Below are positions 44,447 through 53,304 of a stretch of 64,000 nucleotides of DNA, piece by piece. Source of the DNA: Nocardia sp. BSTN01. GTDB lineage: Bacteria > Actinomycetota > Actinomycetes > Mycobacteriales > Mycobacteriaceae. The stretch spans positions 1-64,000 of the forward strand of contig NZ_JADKYP010000014.1 of the NCBI RefSeq assembly GCF_015354405.1. The letters run 5' to 3'. Position 1 is the stretch's first letter. Each line of letters opens with the position of its first letter. Under the pieces are notes generated by a model, which was not told the DNA's origin, ran no database searches, and saw only the letters and a program-made list of their open reading frames with translations. The position numbers were made by a program, and so were the translations under genes.

Positions 44447-45805
44447 TCACACCGCGGCGAGTTCGCGTCGCAGCACCTCGCTCGCGGCGCGTTCGCCCGA
44501 GCGAACCGCTCCGTCGACCCACCCGCACATGACGGCCGAACTTTCGGTTCCGGCCCAGTGGATGCGTCCACACGGTTCGCGCAGCGCACGGCCGAACTCG
44601 GTGAGCACCCCGGTCGGCAAATGACTGAGCATTCCGCCGCCGGAATAGCGTTCGGCACTCCAGTCCTGCTCGACGTAGTCGACCGGGGAACCGGCCTTGT
44701 TCCCGAACCTGGTGACCAGTTCACGCACTATCGCCGCCCGGCGTTCGGTGGCGTCGAGCCGGCCGAGCTGTCGTGCGGTCGGCCCCTCCGTGATGACGCA
44801 CAGGACTCCGGGCCGCGCGGTATCGGTGCAGGCGTCGATGGTGACGGTGGCCGGCGACCCCGGCGCGGCCGACTGCCCGGACAATCCGTCGTGCCGCCAG
44901 AACGGCTCGTCGTAGACGACGGAGGTCTTGATGATCGAGCCACTCGGCACGCGCTGATGCAGGAACGAGCGATCGACCGGCAGCATCGGCTCGTACCGGA
45001 TCTGACCGGCGACCGCGAGTGGGACGGCGACGATCGCCCGATGAGCGCGCAGCGTCGACGCTCCGGCGTGCACGGTCACCCCGGCCTCGTCCTGCTCGAT
45101 GCCGTGCACCGGCTGCGACAGGTGAATGGAGTCGCCGAGCTGGTCCGCCATCGCGCCGGAGATCGCACCCATACCGCCCACGGGCCGCGAGTCCTGGGCG
45201 CCGCCGCGGATGCTGAACATGAAGCCCGGCCCGCCTCCGGACGCCATCTGATACAGCGCGAAAAGCATCGACACTTCCGAGGCGGCGGAGGTGTAGCTGC
45301 CCGCGATGGCGGTCTCGAGCAGATCGTGCGCGGCCTTCGACCGGATGCGAGTCAGCCACTGCGCCAACGTGATCCGATCCCATTTCTGCGCCTTCCGGGC
45401 GTCCCACGGCGCCTCGAGCGGGATCGACTTGCACAGGTGAGCGAGTTCGGCGAAGCCGGCGCCGAGGTTGAGCGCGGCCCACGGACTCATCGTCCACGGG
45501 ATCGTGCCGGTGTAGCGGTACTGCTCGCCGTCGACGACCATCATCGCCTCGCCGTCGGTGTACTGCCGGTAGCTCCCGATCCCGAATTCGCCCATCAGGG
45601 CACGGATGCGGTCCTGTCCGGGCCCGATCCAGGCGCCGCCGCGGTCGATCCAGCAACCGTCCGGGCGCATCTCGGTGAACGTGCGCCCGCCGAGCCGGTC
45701 ACGCGCTTCGAGCAGCGCCACCGATCGACCTGCCTGCTTCAGTCGCAGCGCGGCGGTCAATCCGGCGAATCCGCCACCGATCACGCAACAGTCCACGTCT
45801 GTCAT
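44447..45805 (-). CDS. Flavin monoamine oxidase-like protein
   Basis: A ~452-residue protein from ATG 45805. It has VIGGGFAGLTAALRLKQAGR (FAD dinucleotide loop), LLEARDRLGGRTFTEM (typical MAO motif) and a C-terminal HWAGTESSAVMCGWVDGAVR, where the second FAD motif lies. The Cys for covalent FAD attachment of mammalian MAO is not obvious. It oxidises amines to aldehydes with H2O2 release. A short 123-bp gap separates it from the MFS gene on the same strand. Confidence 0.88.
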   Translation of the reverse strand: MTDVDCCVIGGGFAGLTAALRLKQAGRSVALLEARDRLGGRTFTEMRPDGCWIDRGGAWIGPGQDRIRALMGEFGIGSYRQYTDGEAMMVVDGEQYRYTGTIPWTMSPWAALNLGAGFAELAHLCKSIPLEAPWDARKAQKWDRITLAQWLTRIRSKAAHDLLETAIAGSYTSAASEVSMLFALYQMASGGGPGFMFSIRGGAQDSRPVGGMGAISGAMADQLGDSIHLSQPVHGIEQDEAGVTVHAGASTLRAHRAIVAVPLAVAGQIRYEPMLPVDRSFLHQRVPSGSIIKTSVVYDEPFWRHDGLSGQSAAPGSPATVTIDACTDTARPGVLCVITEGPTARQLGRLDATERRAAIVRELVTRFGNKAGSPVDYVEQDWSAERYSGGGMLSHLPTGVLTEFGRALREPCGRIHWAGTESSAVMCGWVDGAVRSGERAASEVLRRELAAV

Positions 45806-45964
45806 CGAGAGCCGCCTTCGTGTCGACGTTCTCCGGGCCACTATCGGGCCACGGCACCGCTCGCATCCACGACTTCGTCGCTACGCACCACTTCGGTCGG
45901 ATCGACATCGCAGGTGGGCAATTTTATAGCAAACCATCAGGGCGGCGGTCCGGAAATCCGGCGC

Positions 45965-47341
45965 CTATCCCAGCCGGCCGGTCGAGACGGCTGCCGGCAG
46001 CCCGTCGCGGGGAACTAGTGCGATGCGCCTGCCCGAGATCCGTAGCCGCAGACCGGCGGCACGGGCGAGGACGACACCGATCAGCGCTGCCGATGCCGCC
46101 GAGACCGCCCCGCAGGCGAACAGCCCGAGCCGGGGGCCGAACTCCTCGGTGAGCCATCCCACGATCGGTCCGCCGATAGGGGTGCCGCCGGTGAAGACCA
46201 TCATGTACAGCGACATCACCCGCCCCCGCATGGCGGGGTCGGTCTCCAGTTGCACCATCGAGTTGCCGGAGGTGTTGAAGGTGAGCCCGAGCAGGCCCAC
46301 CACCGCGAGCAGGACGGTGAAGAGCCAATAGTCCGGTGCGAAGGCGGTGACCGCCTCGAGTGCGCCGAAGCCGACGGCGGTGGCGACCAGCATGCGCATC
46401 CGAACCCGCCCGCGGCGGCTGGCCAGCAGCGCGCCCGCGAGCGAACCCACGGCCAGTGCGGTGTTGAGCAGCCCGTACTTGCCGGCGTCGACGTCGAAGA
46501 CGTGATAGGCGAACCCCGACAGCACGGTGGGGAAGTTGTAGCCGAAGGTGCCGATGAAGCCCACCATGACGATCGGCCAGAGCAGTTGCGGATGTGCTCG
46601 CACGTAGCGCAGACCGTCGCGCAGTTGCCCTTTCCGCCGGGGCAGGCGCGGCACCGGTGTCAGCTCCGACGGTCGCATGGCCAGCAGACCGGCGATGACG
46701 GCGGCGAAGGAGCAGGCGTTGATCGCGAAGGCCCAGCCGGAACCGACGGCGGCGATCAACGCTCCGGCGACCGCCGGCCCGACCAGTCGCGCGGCCTGGA
46801 AATTCGCGGAGTTCAGGCTGACGGCATTGCGCAGTCGCCGGCGGCCGACGATTTCCGGGACGAACGATTGACGGGTCGGGTTGTCGACCACGGTCACCAT
46901 GCCCAGCAGCAGCGCCAGCAGGTAGACGTGCCACACCTCGACCGTGCCGGTCAGCGTCAGGGCCGCGAGTACCGCGGCGAGCACGCCCATGGTGGCCTGG
47001 GTGAGGACCAGCAGCCCCCGTTTGGGAAAGCGGTCGGCGATGACGCCGCCGTAGAGACCGAACAGCAGCATCGGCAGGAACTGCATGGCAGTGGTGATGC
47101 CCACGGCGAACGAGCTACCGGTGAGCCCGAGCACCAGCCAGTCCTGCGCGATCCGCTGCATCCAGGTGCCGGTGTTCGAAACCACCTGTCCCGCAAAGTA
47201 GTAGCGATAGTTCGGGACGGTGAGGGAGGCGAACATCCCGCCCGTGCGTTCCGGCGGTGCCGGTGGCGGTGCGGGCAGATCGGGCGGAAGCGAATCGGGG
47301 GCGGTGGTGGTCTGGTAATCGTCGGTGCGGCTCGCGGTCAA
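45965..47341 (-). CDS. MFS transporter (EntS/MFS_3-like)
   Basis: A 458-residue membrane protein with about 12 hydrophobic segments after a ~35-residue Pro-rich cytoplasmic N-terminus. Motifs are GTWMQRIAQDWLVLGLTGSS in TM1-2 and LFGLYGGVIADRFPKRGLLV (motif A), then NPTRQSFVPEIVGRRRLRNA, a pattern of the MFS_3 subgroup (EntS-type exporters). The substrate is unknown. Upstream lies an AT-rich promoter region shared with the divergent KimA-like gene. Confidence 0.88.
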   Translation of the reverse strand: MTASRTDDYQTTTAPDSLPPDLPAPPPAPPERTGGMFASLTVPNYRYYFAGQVVSNTGTWMQRIAQDWLVLGLTGSSFAVGITTAMQFLPMLLFGLYGGVIADRFPKRGLLVLTQATMGVLAAVLAALTLTGTVEVWHVYLLALLLGMVTVVDNPTRQSFVPEIVGRRRLRNAVSLNSANFQAARLVGPAVAGALIAAVGSGWAFAINACSFAAVIAGLLAMRPSELTPVPRLPRRKGQLRDGLRYVRAHPQLLWPIVMVGFIGTFGYNFPTVLSGFAYHVFDVDAGKYGLLNTALAVGSLAGALLASRRGRVRMRMLVATAVGFGALEAVTAFAPDYWLFTVLLAVVGLLGLTFNTSGNSMVQLETDPAMRGRVMSLYMMVFTGGTPIGGPIVGWLTEEFGPRLGLFACGAVSAASAALIGVVLARAAGLRLRISGRRIALVPRDGLPAAVSTGRLG

Positions 47342-47612
47342 AACTGCCTTTCCTGCGTTCGGCTCCTTGTTCGGTGAAGAGCAACGTTCGGTTGCTGCGG
47401 ACGGGCCGGAGGGCGGATACGGCGTGGCGCCGGACGGGTTCCGACCACCGATCCACGTTGCTTAGCCTATCTAATTAACTATAATGCACGGGATCCCGCT
47501 ACCGGCCGGCGATTTCTGTGCGGTTGGCGACACGATGGCGGCGGATTCTTTACGTTTTCCCTACGCCTCGCGGCCGCCGGGTCCGGGTTTACCGGATTTA
47601 GGCTGATTAATC
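47342..47612. promoter_or_regulatory. Divergent promoter region with AT-rich core
   Basis: A 271-bp gap between the divergent MFS and KimA-like genes. Its core at 47461-47485 (TTAGCCTATCTAATTAACTA) is strikingly AT-rich, contains the self-complementary TTAATTA and could be a promoter or a MarR-type site for the MFS gene. I looked for a c-di-AMP riboswitch before the KimA-like gene and did not recognise one. Confidence 0.35.
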
Positions 47613-49607
47613 GTGGTTTCACCGATCGACGTCGCCAAACGAGTTGTGCTGGGACGACCGTTTCGCAGCGATCGGCTCGGTGAGACGCTGTTGCCCAAAC
47701 GGCTGGCATTACCGATTTTCGCCAGCGATCCGCTGTCCTCGGTGGCGTATGCGACCCAGGAAATTCTGCTCATCCTGACTCTGGGCGGCCTCAGCTACCT
47801 GTATCTCACACCGTGGGTGGCCGGCGGTGTCGTGGTGCTGCTGGCGGTGGTCGCGTTGTCGTATCGCCAAGTCGTGCGCGCCTATCCCTCGGGGGGCGGA
47901 TCCTACGAGGTCGTCGCCGAAAACCTTGGTGCGATACCGGGTTTGGTGGTGGCGGCGGCGCTGCTGGTCGACTACGTCATGACCGTGGCCGTATCGGTCG
48001 CGGCGGGGGTGGACAACATCATCTCCGCCGCGCCGGCGTTGAACCCGCATCGGGTGCTGATCGATATCGGGTTCATCGTGGCGCTGACCGCGATGAACCT
48101 GCGCGGGGTGCGCGAATCCGGCCGCGCGTTCGCCGTGCCGACCTACGGATTCGTCGCCGGCGTCATGGTGATGATCTCGATCGGCCTGATCGAGACACTG
48201 ATCGGACACCCACCGGTCGCCGAGAGCGCGCACTACCAGATCCACGCCGCGCACGCCGGCCTCGGTACGGCCGCGGTGGCGTTTCTCGCGCTGCGGGCGT
48301 TTTCCTCGGGGTGCACGGCGCTGACCGGCGCCGAAGCGATCTCCAACGGGGTACCGGCGTTCCGGAAACCCAAGTCGCTCAACGCGGCCCGCACGATGAC
48401 CGCGATGGGTGTGCTGGCGATCGTCATGTTCACCGGGGTGACCGCGCTGGCCATGATCACCCACACGCGCGTCGCCGAGAACACCTGCGATCTGATCGGA
48501 TTTCCCGGGGATTGCCGCACCGACGCCCAGAAGACCGTGATCGCGCAGATCGCGGGGGCGGTGTTCGGCGACACCAGCGCGGGCTTCTACTACCTGATGG
48601 TCACCACCGCGCTGATCCTGATCCTCGCCGCGAACACCGCCTACAACGGGTTCCCGCTGCTGACCTCGATCCTGGCTCAGCACCGCTACCTGCCGCGGCA
48701 ATTGCACACTCGCGGCGACCGGCTCGCCTACTCCAACGGCATCGTCCTGCTGGCCGCGGTCGCCGCCGGGCTGATCTACGCCTTCGACGGGCAGACCACC
48801 AGGCTCATTCAGCTCTACATCGTCGGCGTGTTCACCTCGTTCACGCTGTGCCAGACCGGCATGGTCCGGCACTGGAATCGCGAGCTGCGCGGCGTGACGG
48901 CCCCGGCGCAACGACAACGCATCCACCGCGCCCGGGCGATCAACGCGTTCGGCGCCTGCTTCACCGGCGTCGTGCTGGTCGTGGTCATGATCACCAAATT
49001 CGGCCACGGCGCCTATCTCGTGGTCATCGCGATGCCGTTGCTGGTGCTGATGATGTACCTCATCCACACCCACTATTCGGCGGTGCGCGCCGAACTCGAC
49101 ATCGACCCCGGCGAGGAGACGACGCTGCCCGGCCGGGTGCACGCGATCGTCCTGGTTTCGGACTGGCACAAGGCCACTCGGCGAGCGGTGCAATTCGCGC
49201 GCGCCACCCGTCCCGACACCCTCACAGCGATCACGGTCAACGTCGACGACAGTGACACACGGGCGCTGACCCAGTCCTGGGAGAGCCACGATGTCTCCAT
49301 CCCGCTGAAGGTCGTGGAATCGCCCTACCGCGAAATCACACGCCCCGTCATCGAATACATCAAACGGGTCCGTCGCTCACGGCCCCGGGACGTCGTCAGC
49401 GTCTACATTCCGGAGTACGTCGTCGGGCACTGGTGGGAAAACCTGCTCCACAACCAGAGTTCGCTGCGGCTCAAGGCGCGCCTGCTGTTCGAACCGGGTG
49501 TGATGGTCACCAGCGTGCCCTATCAGTTGCGCTCCTCGCGAAATCGCAAGCCGCCCACCGTCACACCGAGCCCCGGGCAGGTCCGCCGCGGAATCGTCGC
49601 ACCCTGA
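47613..49607 (+). CDS. APC-family permease, KimA-like potassium transporter
   Basis: A 664-residue protein with ~12 membrane helices followed by a ~170-residue cytoplasmic tail. The N-terminus LPIFASDPLSSVAYATQEIL and YPSGGGSYEVVAENLG match KUP/KimA-type APC transporters. The tail (HAIVLVSDWHKATRRAVQFA, TLTAITVNVDDSD, EYVVGHWWENLLHNQSSLRL) is a Usp-like domain, the part to which c-di-AMP binds in KimA. High-affinity, proton-coupled K+ uptake is therefore likely. It ends 19 bases before the convergent P450 gene. Confidence 0.82.
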   Translation: MVSPIDVAKRVVLGRPFRSDRLGETLLPKRLALPIFASDPLSSVAYATQEILLILTLGGLSYLYLTPWVAGGVVVLLAVVALSYRQVVRAYPSGGGSYEVVAENLGAIPGLVVAAALLVDYVMTVAVSVAAGVDNIISAAPALNPHRVLIDIGFIVALTAMNLRGVRESGRAFAVPTYGFVAGVMVMISIGLIETLIGHPPVAESAHYQIHAAHAGLGTAAVAFLALRAFSSGCTALTGAEAISNGVPAFRKPKSLNAARTMTAMGVLAIVMFTGVTALAMITHTRVAENTCDLIGFPGDCRTDAQKTVIAQIAGAVFGDTSAGFYYLMVTTALILILAANTAYNGFPLLTSILAQHRYLPRQLHTRGDRLAYSNGIVLLAAVAAGLIYAFDGQTTRLIQLYIVGVFTSFTLCQTGMVRHWNRELRGVTAPAQRQRIHRARAINAFGACFTGVVLVVVMITKFGHGAYLVVIAMPLLVLMMYLIHTHYSAVRAELDIDPGEETTLPGRVHAIVLVSDWHKATRRAVQFARATRPDTLTAITVNVDDSDTRALTQSWESHDVSIPLKVVESPYREITRPVIEYIKRVRRSRPRDVVSVYIPEYVVGHWWENLLHNQSSLRLKARLLFEPGVMVTSVPYQLRSSRNRKPPTVTPSPGQVRRGIVAP

Positions 49608-49626
49608 TCGGTGACCTTCGCCGCGA

Positions 49627-50895
49627 TCAGCGCTCGGCTCGGCCGGTGACGGTGTCGACATCGACGAGCAGATGGCGTGGCCCCCGGAAGATCTGGTTGC
49701 GCCGATACGGCGGCGGATCGACGACCAGCCGTGGGGTCGCCACGCGGCGCAGGAAGATCTCGAGCGCGAGATCGACTTCCAGCCGGGCCAGTGGGCCGCC
49801 CGGACAGGTGTGAATGCCACTGCCCCAGCCGAAATGCTCGTTGTCTGGGCGCTGGAGGTCGAATCGGTTCGGGTCGGTGAATCGGTTCGGGTCGCGGTTG
49901 GCGGCGGCGTAGACCAGATGTACCGCGGCCCCTTCCGGGATGACGGTGCCGGCGATCTCGATATCGGCGGTGACGCTGCGGCTCGGGAAGAACTGCACCG
50001 CCGCCTGCAAACGCTGCACCTCTTCGACCGCGCGGGGGATCAGTTGCGGTCGATCGCGTACCTGATCGTAGGCGCCGGGATTGCGCAGAAGCGTCATCAC
50101 ACAATTGGCGATGGTGTTGACCGTCGAGTCGTGACCGGCGATCAACAGCAGGACCGCATTGGCCAATACTTGTTCGGCCGGCATGGGGCCGTCGGGGCCG
50201 TCGTCGTGCAGTAGTCGCGACAGCAGCCCTGGGCCCGGCTCGCGCTGGAGCTGTTCGATCAGGTCCGCCAGATATCGGGTGAGGGCGTCACGGCCGGCGT
50301 GGGCCTTGCCGGCGCGAATACTGCCGTCTTCGGTATCCGCATCCGGGCCCAGATCGGTGCCGGTCAGCATGTCGTAGATCCAGGCATGGAAGCGCGGCTC
50401 GTCCGCGAGCGGGATGCCGAGAATCGTGGAGATCACCGTCACCGGTACCGGATAGGCGTAGTCGTCGACCACGTCCAGTCGTGTCTCGCCGCGTGCCGCG
50501 AAGTCGTCGAGCAGCTTGTCGCACAACCGGACGATGACGGGTTCCATGCCGGGAATGACGTGCGGGGAGTGCGGTGGGCCGAAGTGGCGCATCACCTGGC
50601 GGCGCGCCCGATCGTGCGCGGGAGGATCCGAGGCGATGATGCTCTGCCTGCGAGCGGGCGGCGGCGTGCTCGCCGCGTCGGTGCCCGCCAGGGGATTGCC
50701 CAGTGGGCTGCGGCTGATATCGGAGCTGACCCGGGGGTCGTGCGCCAGGGTCAGCAGTTCCTGATATCCCGTCACCACGTACAGGTTGTCGGCCACGCGC
50801 GCGACCGGGGTCCGGCGGAGCTGGTCGAAGTAGGGGTACGGGTCGGCGCGGTGTTCGTATTTCATCGCCTCGGCCCAGGCGGTCGCCGCGGTCAT
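49627..50895 (-). CDS. Cytochrome P450
   Basis: A ~422-residue soluble P450 from ATG 50895 (GAGGAGG upstream). It has the I-helix LLLIAGHDSTVNTIANCV, the ExxR region AVEEVQRLQAA, and the haem-binding loop FGWGSGIHTCPGGPLARLE with the Cys thiolate. It is the last gene of an operon: ferredoxin, FAD reductase, P450, with 13 bases separating it from the reductase. The set is a self-contained class I monooxygenase. The substrate is unknown. Confidence 0.92.
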   Translation of the reverse strand: MTAATAWAEAMKYEHRADPYPYFDQLRRTPVARVADNLYVVTGYQELLTLAHDPRVSSDISRSPLGNPLAGTDAASTPPPARRQSIIASDPPAHDRARRQVMRHFGPPHSPHVIPGMEPVIVRLCDKLLDDFAARGETRLDVVDDYAYPVPVTVISTILGIPLADEPRFHAWIYDMLTGTDLGPDADTEDGSIRAGKAHAGRDALTRYLADLIEQLQREPGPGLLSRLLHDDGPDGPMPAEQVLANAVLLLIAGHDSTVNTIANCVMTLLRNPGAYDQVRDRPQLIPRAVEEVQRLQAAVQFFPSRSVTADIEIAGTVIPEGAAVHLVYAAANRDPNRFTDPNRFDLQRPDNEHFGWGSGIHTCPGGPLARLEVDLALEIFLRRVATPRLVVDPPPYRRNQIFRGPRHLLVDVDTVTGRAER

Positions 50896-50908
50896 GCTGC
50901 CTCCTCGC

Positions 50909-52300
50909 TCAATGGAATTCGGCGCCTCGTGAGGTGGGGTCATGGCCGGTCAGCACCACATCGGGAATGCCGGTCGGCACCCGCGGGTCGGGGAAGCGGG
51001 CCGGTATGGGCGCCGGGTAGGCGGCTCGGTCGTAGCCTGGCGGGGGCGGCGGAAACGGCGCCGAACGTTCGATCATCGCCGCGTAGTAGGGGAGCCATTT
51101 GCCGTGGTCGAACGTCACCGCGCCGACGATGCGGCCGCGCCGGCCGTAGACGGCGGCGAACCGATACTCCTCGGGACGGCCTTGGGTGAACGCGATCTCG
51201 TCGCCGAACGAGCAGACCCCCACACCTTTGATGTTCACCCCGAATTGGGCCGACCAGAACGACGGCAGCGGTAGGTGCGGTCGCCGTTCGGTCTCGAGGC
51301 TGATCATGTTGTTCGCGGCGACCTGCGCACCGCACACCGCGTTGTCCCAATGCTCCATCGAGATGAACTGATACTCGTAGAGCACGTGCGGCTGCCGGGC
51401 GACATCGCCGGCCACGAAGATGTTGTCGGTCACCACCCCGTTGATGTCGAAGGCACGACAGCCCGCATCACATCCGACGCCCCAGAAACCGGCGGCCAGC
51501 CCGGCGCCCTGCAACCATTCGACATTGCGGATCGACCCCAATGACGCGACCACCACATCGACGTCCAGTGTGGTTCCGTCCGAGAGGCGGGCCCGGCGCA
51601 CCCGTCCGTCGGAGTCGCCGTCGAGGGACCGGACGGACACACCGGTGCGCAGGTCGACTCCCGCACCGCGCTGCATCCGTGCGGCGATATCGCCGATCAC
51701 CCCGCCGAGCGGGCCGATCAGTGGTCCGCCGCCGCGTTCGGCGACGGTGACCGGCACGCCGCGCTCGCGGCACACCGAGGCCAGCTCCGAGCCGATGAAT
51801 CCCGAGCCGACGACCAGGACGCGCTGCGGATTCGCGTTCAGCGCGGCCTGCAGGCCCGCCGCGTCTTCGCGGGTGCGCACCGTGAACACTCCGCGCAGGG
51901 CGCCCTCGGCCGGGTTCGGCCAGGGCCGGGCCCGAACGCCGGTGGCGATGAGCAGCCGGTCGTAGGGCACCGTGTCGCCGGTGGCCAGCAGGACCCGCCG
52001 GTTCACGCGATCCAAGCCGGTGGCGGCCACTCCCAGCCGCCATTCCGCGTCGACCGCCCGCATCCGCGGAAGTGCGGTGTGATCGGCGCCGACCCATCCC
52101 TGCAGGACCTGTTTCGACAGCGGCGGACGGTCGTACGGTTCGTGCGGCTCGTCGCCGATGAGGGTCAGGCTTCCGTGAAAGCCTCTGTCCCGCAACGCTT
52201 CCGCCGCGCGCAGTCCGGCCAGCGAGGCGCCCACGATGACGATGCGGCCTTCCGCTCGGAATGTCTCGACCAGGTCCGCCATCAGCGAGGCGGTCCTCAT
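50909..52300 (-). CDS. FAD-dependent ferredoxin reductase
   Basis: A ~463-residue protein. The N-terminus RIVIVGASLAGLRAAEALRD is the FAD loop, EPYDRPPLSKQVLQG is the putidaredoxin-reductase-like signature, RVLVVGSGFIGSELASVCRE is the NAD(P)H loop, and VTDNIFVAGDVARQPH closes FAD binding. It accepts electrons from NAD(P)H and passes them to the adjacent ferredoxin. ATG 52300 overlaps the ferredoxin stop (ATGA). An internal ATG a few codons later (MADLVETF) is possible. The C-terminal ~60 residues are Pro-rich and unusual. Confidence 0.9.
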   Translation of the reverse strand: MRTASLMADLVETFRAEGRIVIVGASLAGLRAAEALRDRGFHGSLTLIGDEPHEPYDRPPLSKQVLQGWVGADHTALPRMRAVDAEWRLGVAATGLDRVNRRVLLATGDTVPYDRLLIATGVRARPWPNPAEGALRGVFTVRTREDAAGLQAALNANPQRVLVVGSGFIGSELASVCRERGVPVTVAERGGGPLIGPLGGVIGDIAARMQRGAGVDLRTGVSVRSLDGDSDGRVRRARLSDGTTLDVDVVVASLGSIRNVEWLQGAGLAAGFWGVGCDAGCRAFDINGVVTDNIFVAGDVARQPHVLYEYQFISMEHWDNAVCGAQVAANNMISLETERRPHLPLPSFWSAQFGVNIKGVGVCSFGDEIAFTQGRPEEYRFAAVYGRRGRIVGAVTFDHGKWLPYYAAMIERSAPFPPPPPGYDRAAYPAPIPARFPDPRVPTGIPDVVLTGHDPTSRGAEFH

Positions 52301-52515
52301 GTCGCGGGCTCCGCCTCGTCGGGAGTGTAGGTTTCCACCAGGATGGCCTGGACCGGGCACGATGCCGCCGCCCGCAAGACCCGGTGACGCTGTTCGTCGT
52401 CCGGGTTGGGGTTGTAGGTCAGTGCCTCCTCGCCCAGTAATCGCAGCACTTGCGGTGCCAGCGGAACGCACTGCGCGTATCCCTGACACTTGTTCAGATC
52501 GACCACGATGCGCAT
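52297..52515 (-). CDS. [3Fe-4S]-type ferredoxin for the P450
   Basis: A 72-residue ferredoxin: VDLNKCQGYAQCVPLAPQVL and AASCPVQAIL. The ligands are Cys-x5-Cys plus a later Cys-Pro, with Tyr where a [4Fe-4S] protein would have the second Cys (CQGYAQC), as in [3Fe-4S] ferredoxins paired with actinobacterial P450s. Its stop overlaps the reductase start. It transfers single electrons from the reductase to the P450. Confidence 0.9.
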   Translation of the reverse strand: MRIVVDLNKCQGYAQCVPLAPQVLRLLGEEALTYNPNPDDEQRHRVLRAAASCPVQAILVETYTPDEAEPAT

Positions 52516-52693
52516 GCCCTCAGCTCCTCGTTCGAACCGAGTCCCTATCGGCCGGACAGCCCCGCGACCGCTGCGGGCCGATCAGCACTGATACCCGCGA
52601 GGGTCGACGTGAACTCCCGGAGGAGGACACGTCCCGAATGCCGGATGCCGTGCGGGCATCTCACAATGGATTCGTAGCGGCCGGGCCGACGGG

Positions 52694-53191
52694 TTATCGC
52701 CGGCGGCGAGGTGCTGCCGAGCGAGGTGGCGCCGCGCGCATGTGGTCGCGCACCGGCGACAGCAGGTCGGCCAGCGTCGTGGTGTCCTCGCGTGACAACG
52801 GTTCGAACAGTTGCTGATTGACGACCTCGGTGTGGCCGGGCAGCACCTCGGCGAGCAGCGCCCGGCCGGCATCGGTGATCGTGACCGTGACGCCGCGCTC
52901 GTCGTCCGCGGAGGGTGCGCGCGTGACCAGGCCCGCCTTCTCGAGCAGACCTGCCTGATAGGTCAATCCGCTGCGGCTGTAGACGACGCCGTCGGCCAGG
53001 TCGGTCATGCGCTCGCTGCCGGTGGGGGAGTCGAGGCCGAGCCGCGCCAGAAGCTGGAACTGCACGTAGCTCAGGTCGCCGGCGTCTCGCAGCTGTTGCT
53101 CGACCGCGTGTCGCAGCAGGCCGGCCACCTCCATGAGGGCGAAGTACGCGCCCAGTTGGGCGGCGTCCAGGGGCCGTGGAGTGTCGGACAT
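52694..53191 (-). CDS. MarR-family regulator
   Basis: A ~165-residue protein from ATG 53191. MarR layout: an N-terminal dimer helix, YVQFQLLARLGLDSPTGSER, MTDLADGVVYSRSGLTYQAG, LLEKAGLVTRAPSADDERGV with the wing DDERG and a C-terminal helix. It ends in an Arg-rich tail. It is divergent from a quinone-oxidoreductase-like gene; three operator-like boxes occupy the 113-bp gap, strongly suggesting it represses that gene and itself. Confidence 0.9.
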   Translation of the reverse strand: MSDTPRPLDAAQLGAYFALMEVAGLLRHAVEQQLRDAGDLSYVQFQLLARLGLDSPTGSERMTDLADGVVYSRSGLTYQAGLLEKAGLVTRAPSADDERGVTVTITDAGRALLAEVLPGHTEVVNQQLFEPLSREDTTTLADLLSPVRDHMRAAPPRSAAPRRRR

Positions 53192-53211
53192 GGCACGACT
53201 GTACAACTCTT

Positions 53212-53281
53212 GCTTCGATTTCGAAACTCTTGCTTCGAATTCAAAGCACTGCTACCGTGGCCAAGTACTTCGAGTTCGAAG
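53212..53281. promoter_or_regulatory. Three CTTCGA-N-TTCGAAG-like boxes, MarR operators
   Basis: Box 1 around 53212-53227 (CTTCGATTTCGAAA), box 2 at 53232-53247 (GCTTCGAATTCAAAGC) and box 3 at 53268-53281 (CTTCGAGTTCGAAG). Boxes 1 and 2 are centred 20 bp apart, two helical turns; box 3 is 35 bp on. They fill the divergent MarR/oxidoreductase promoter. Confidence 0.65.
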
Positions 53282-53304
53282 CACATCGAGAGTGAGGCAC
53301 CACG

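Noticed and set aside
44336-46018. 560-codon plus-strand frame opposite the amine oxidase
   Set aside because: Antisense shadow of a well-supported flavoprotein gene; composition typical of reverse-strand high-GC frames.
47490-47612. Possible c-di-AMP (ydaO) riboswitch upstream of the KimA-like gene
   Set aside because: No recognisable core motifs and limited space. Not supported without a covariance-model search.
47709-49289. 526-codon minus-strand frame opposite the KimA-like gene
   Set aside because: His/Asp/Arg-rich antisense shadow of a membrane transporter gene; no domain visible.
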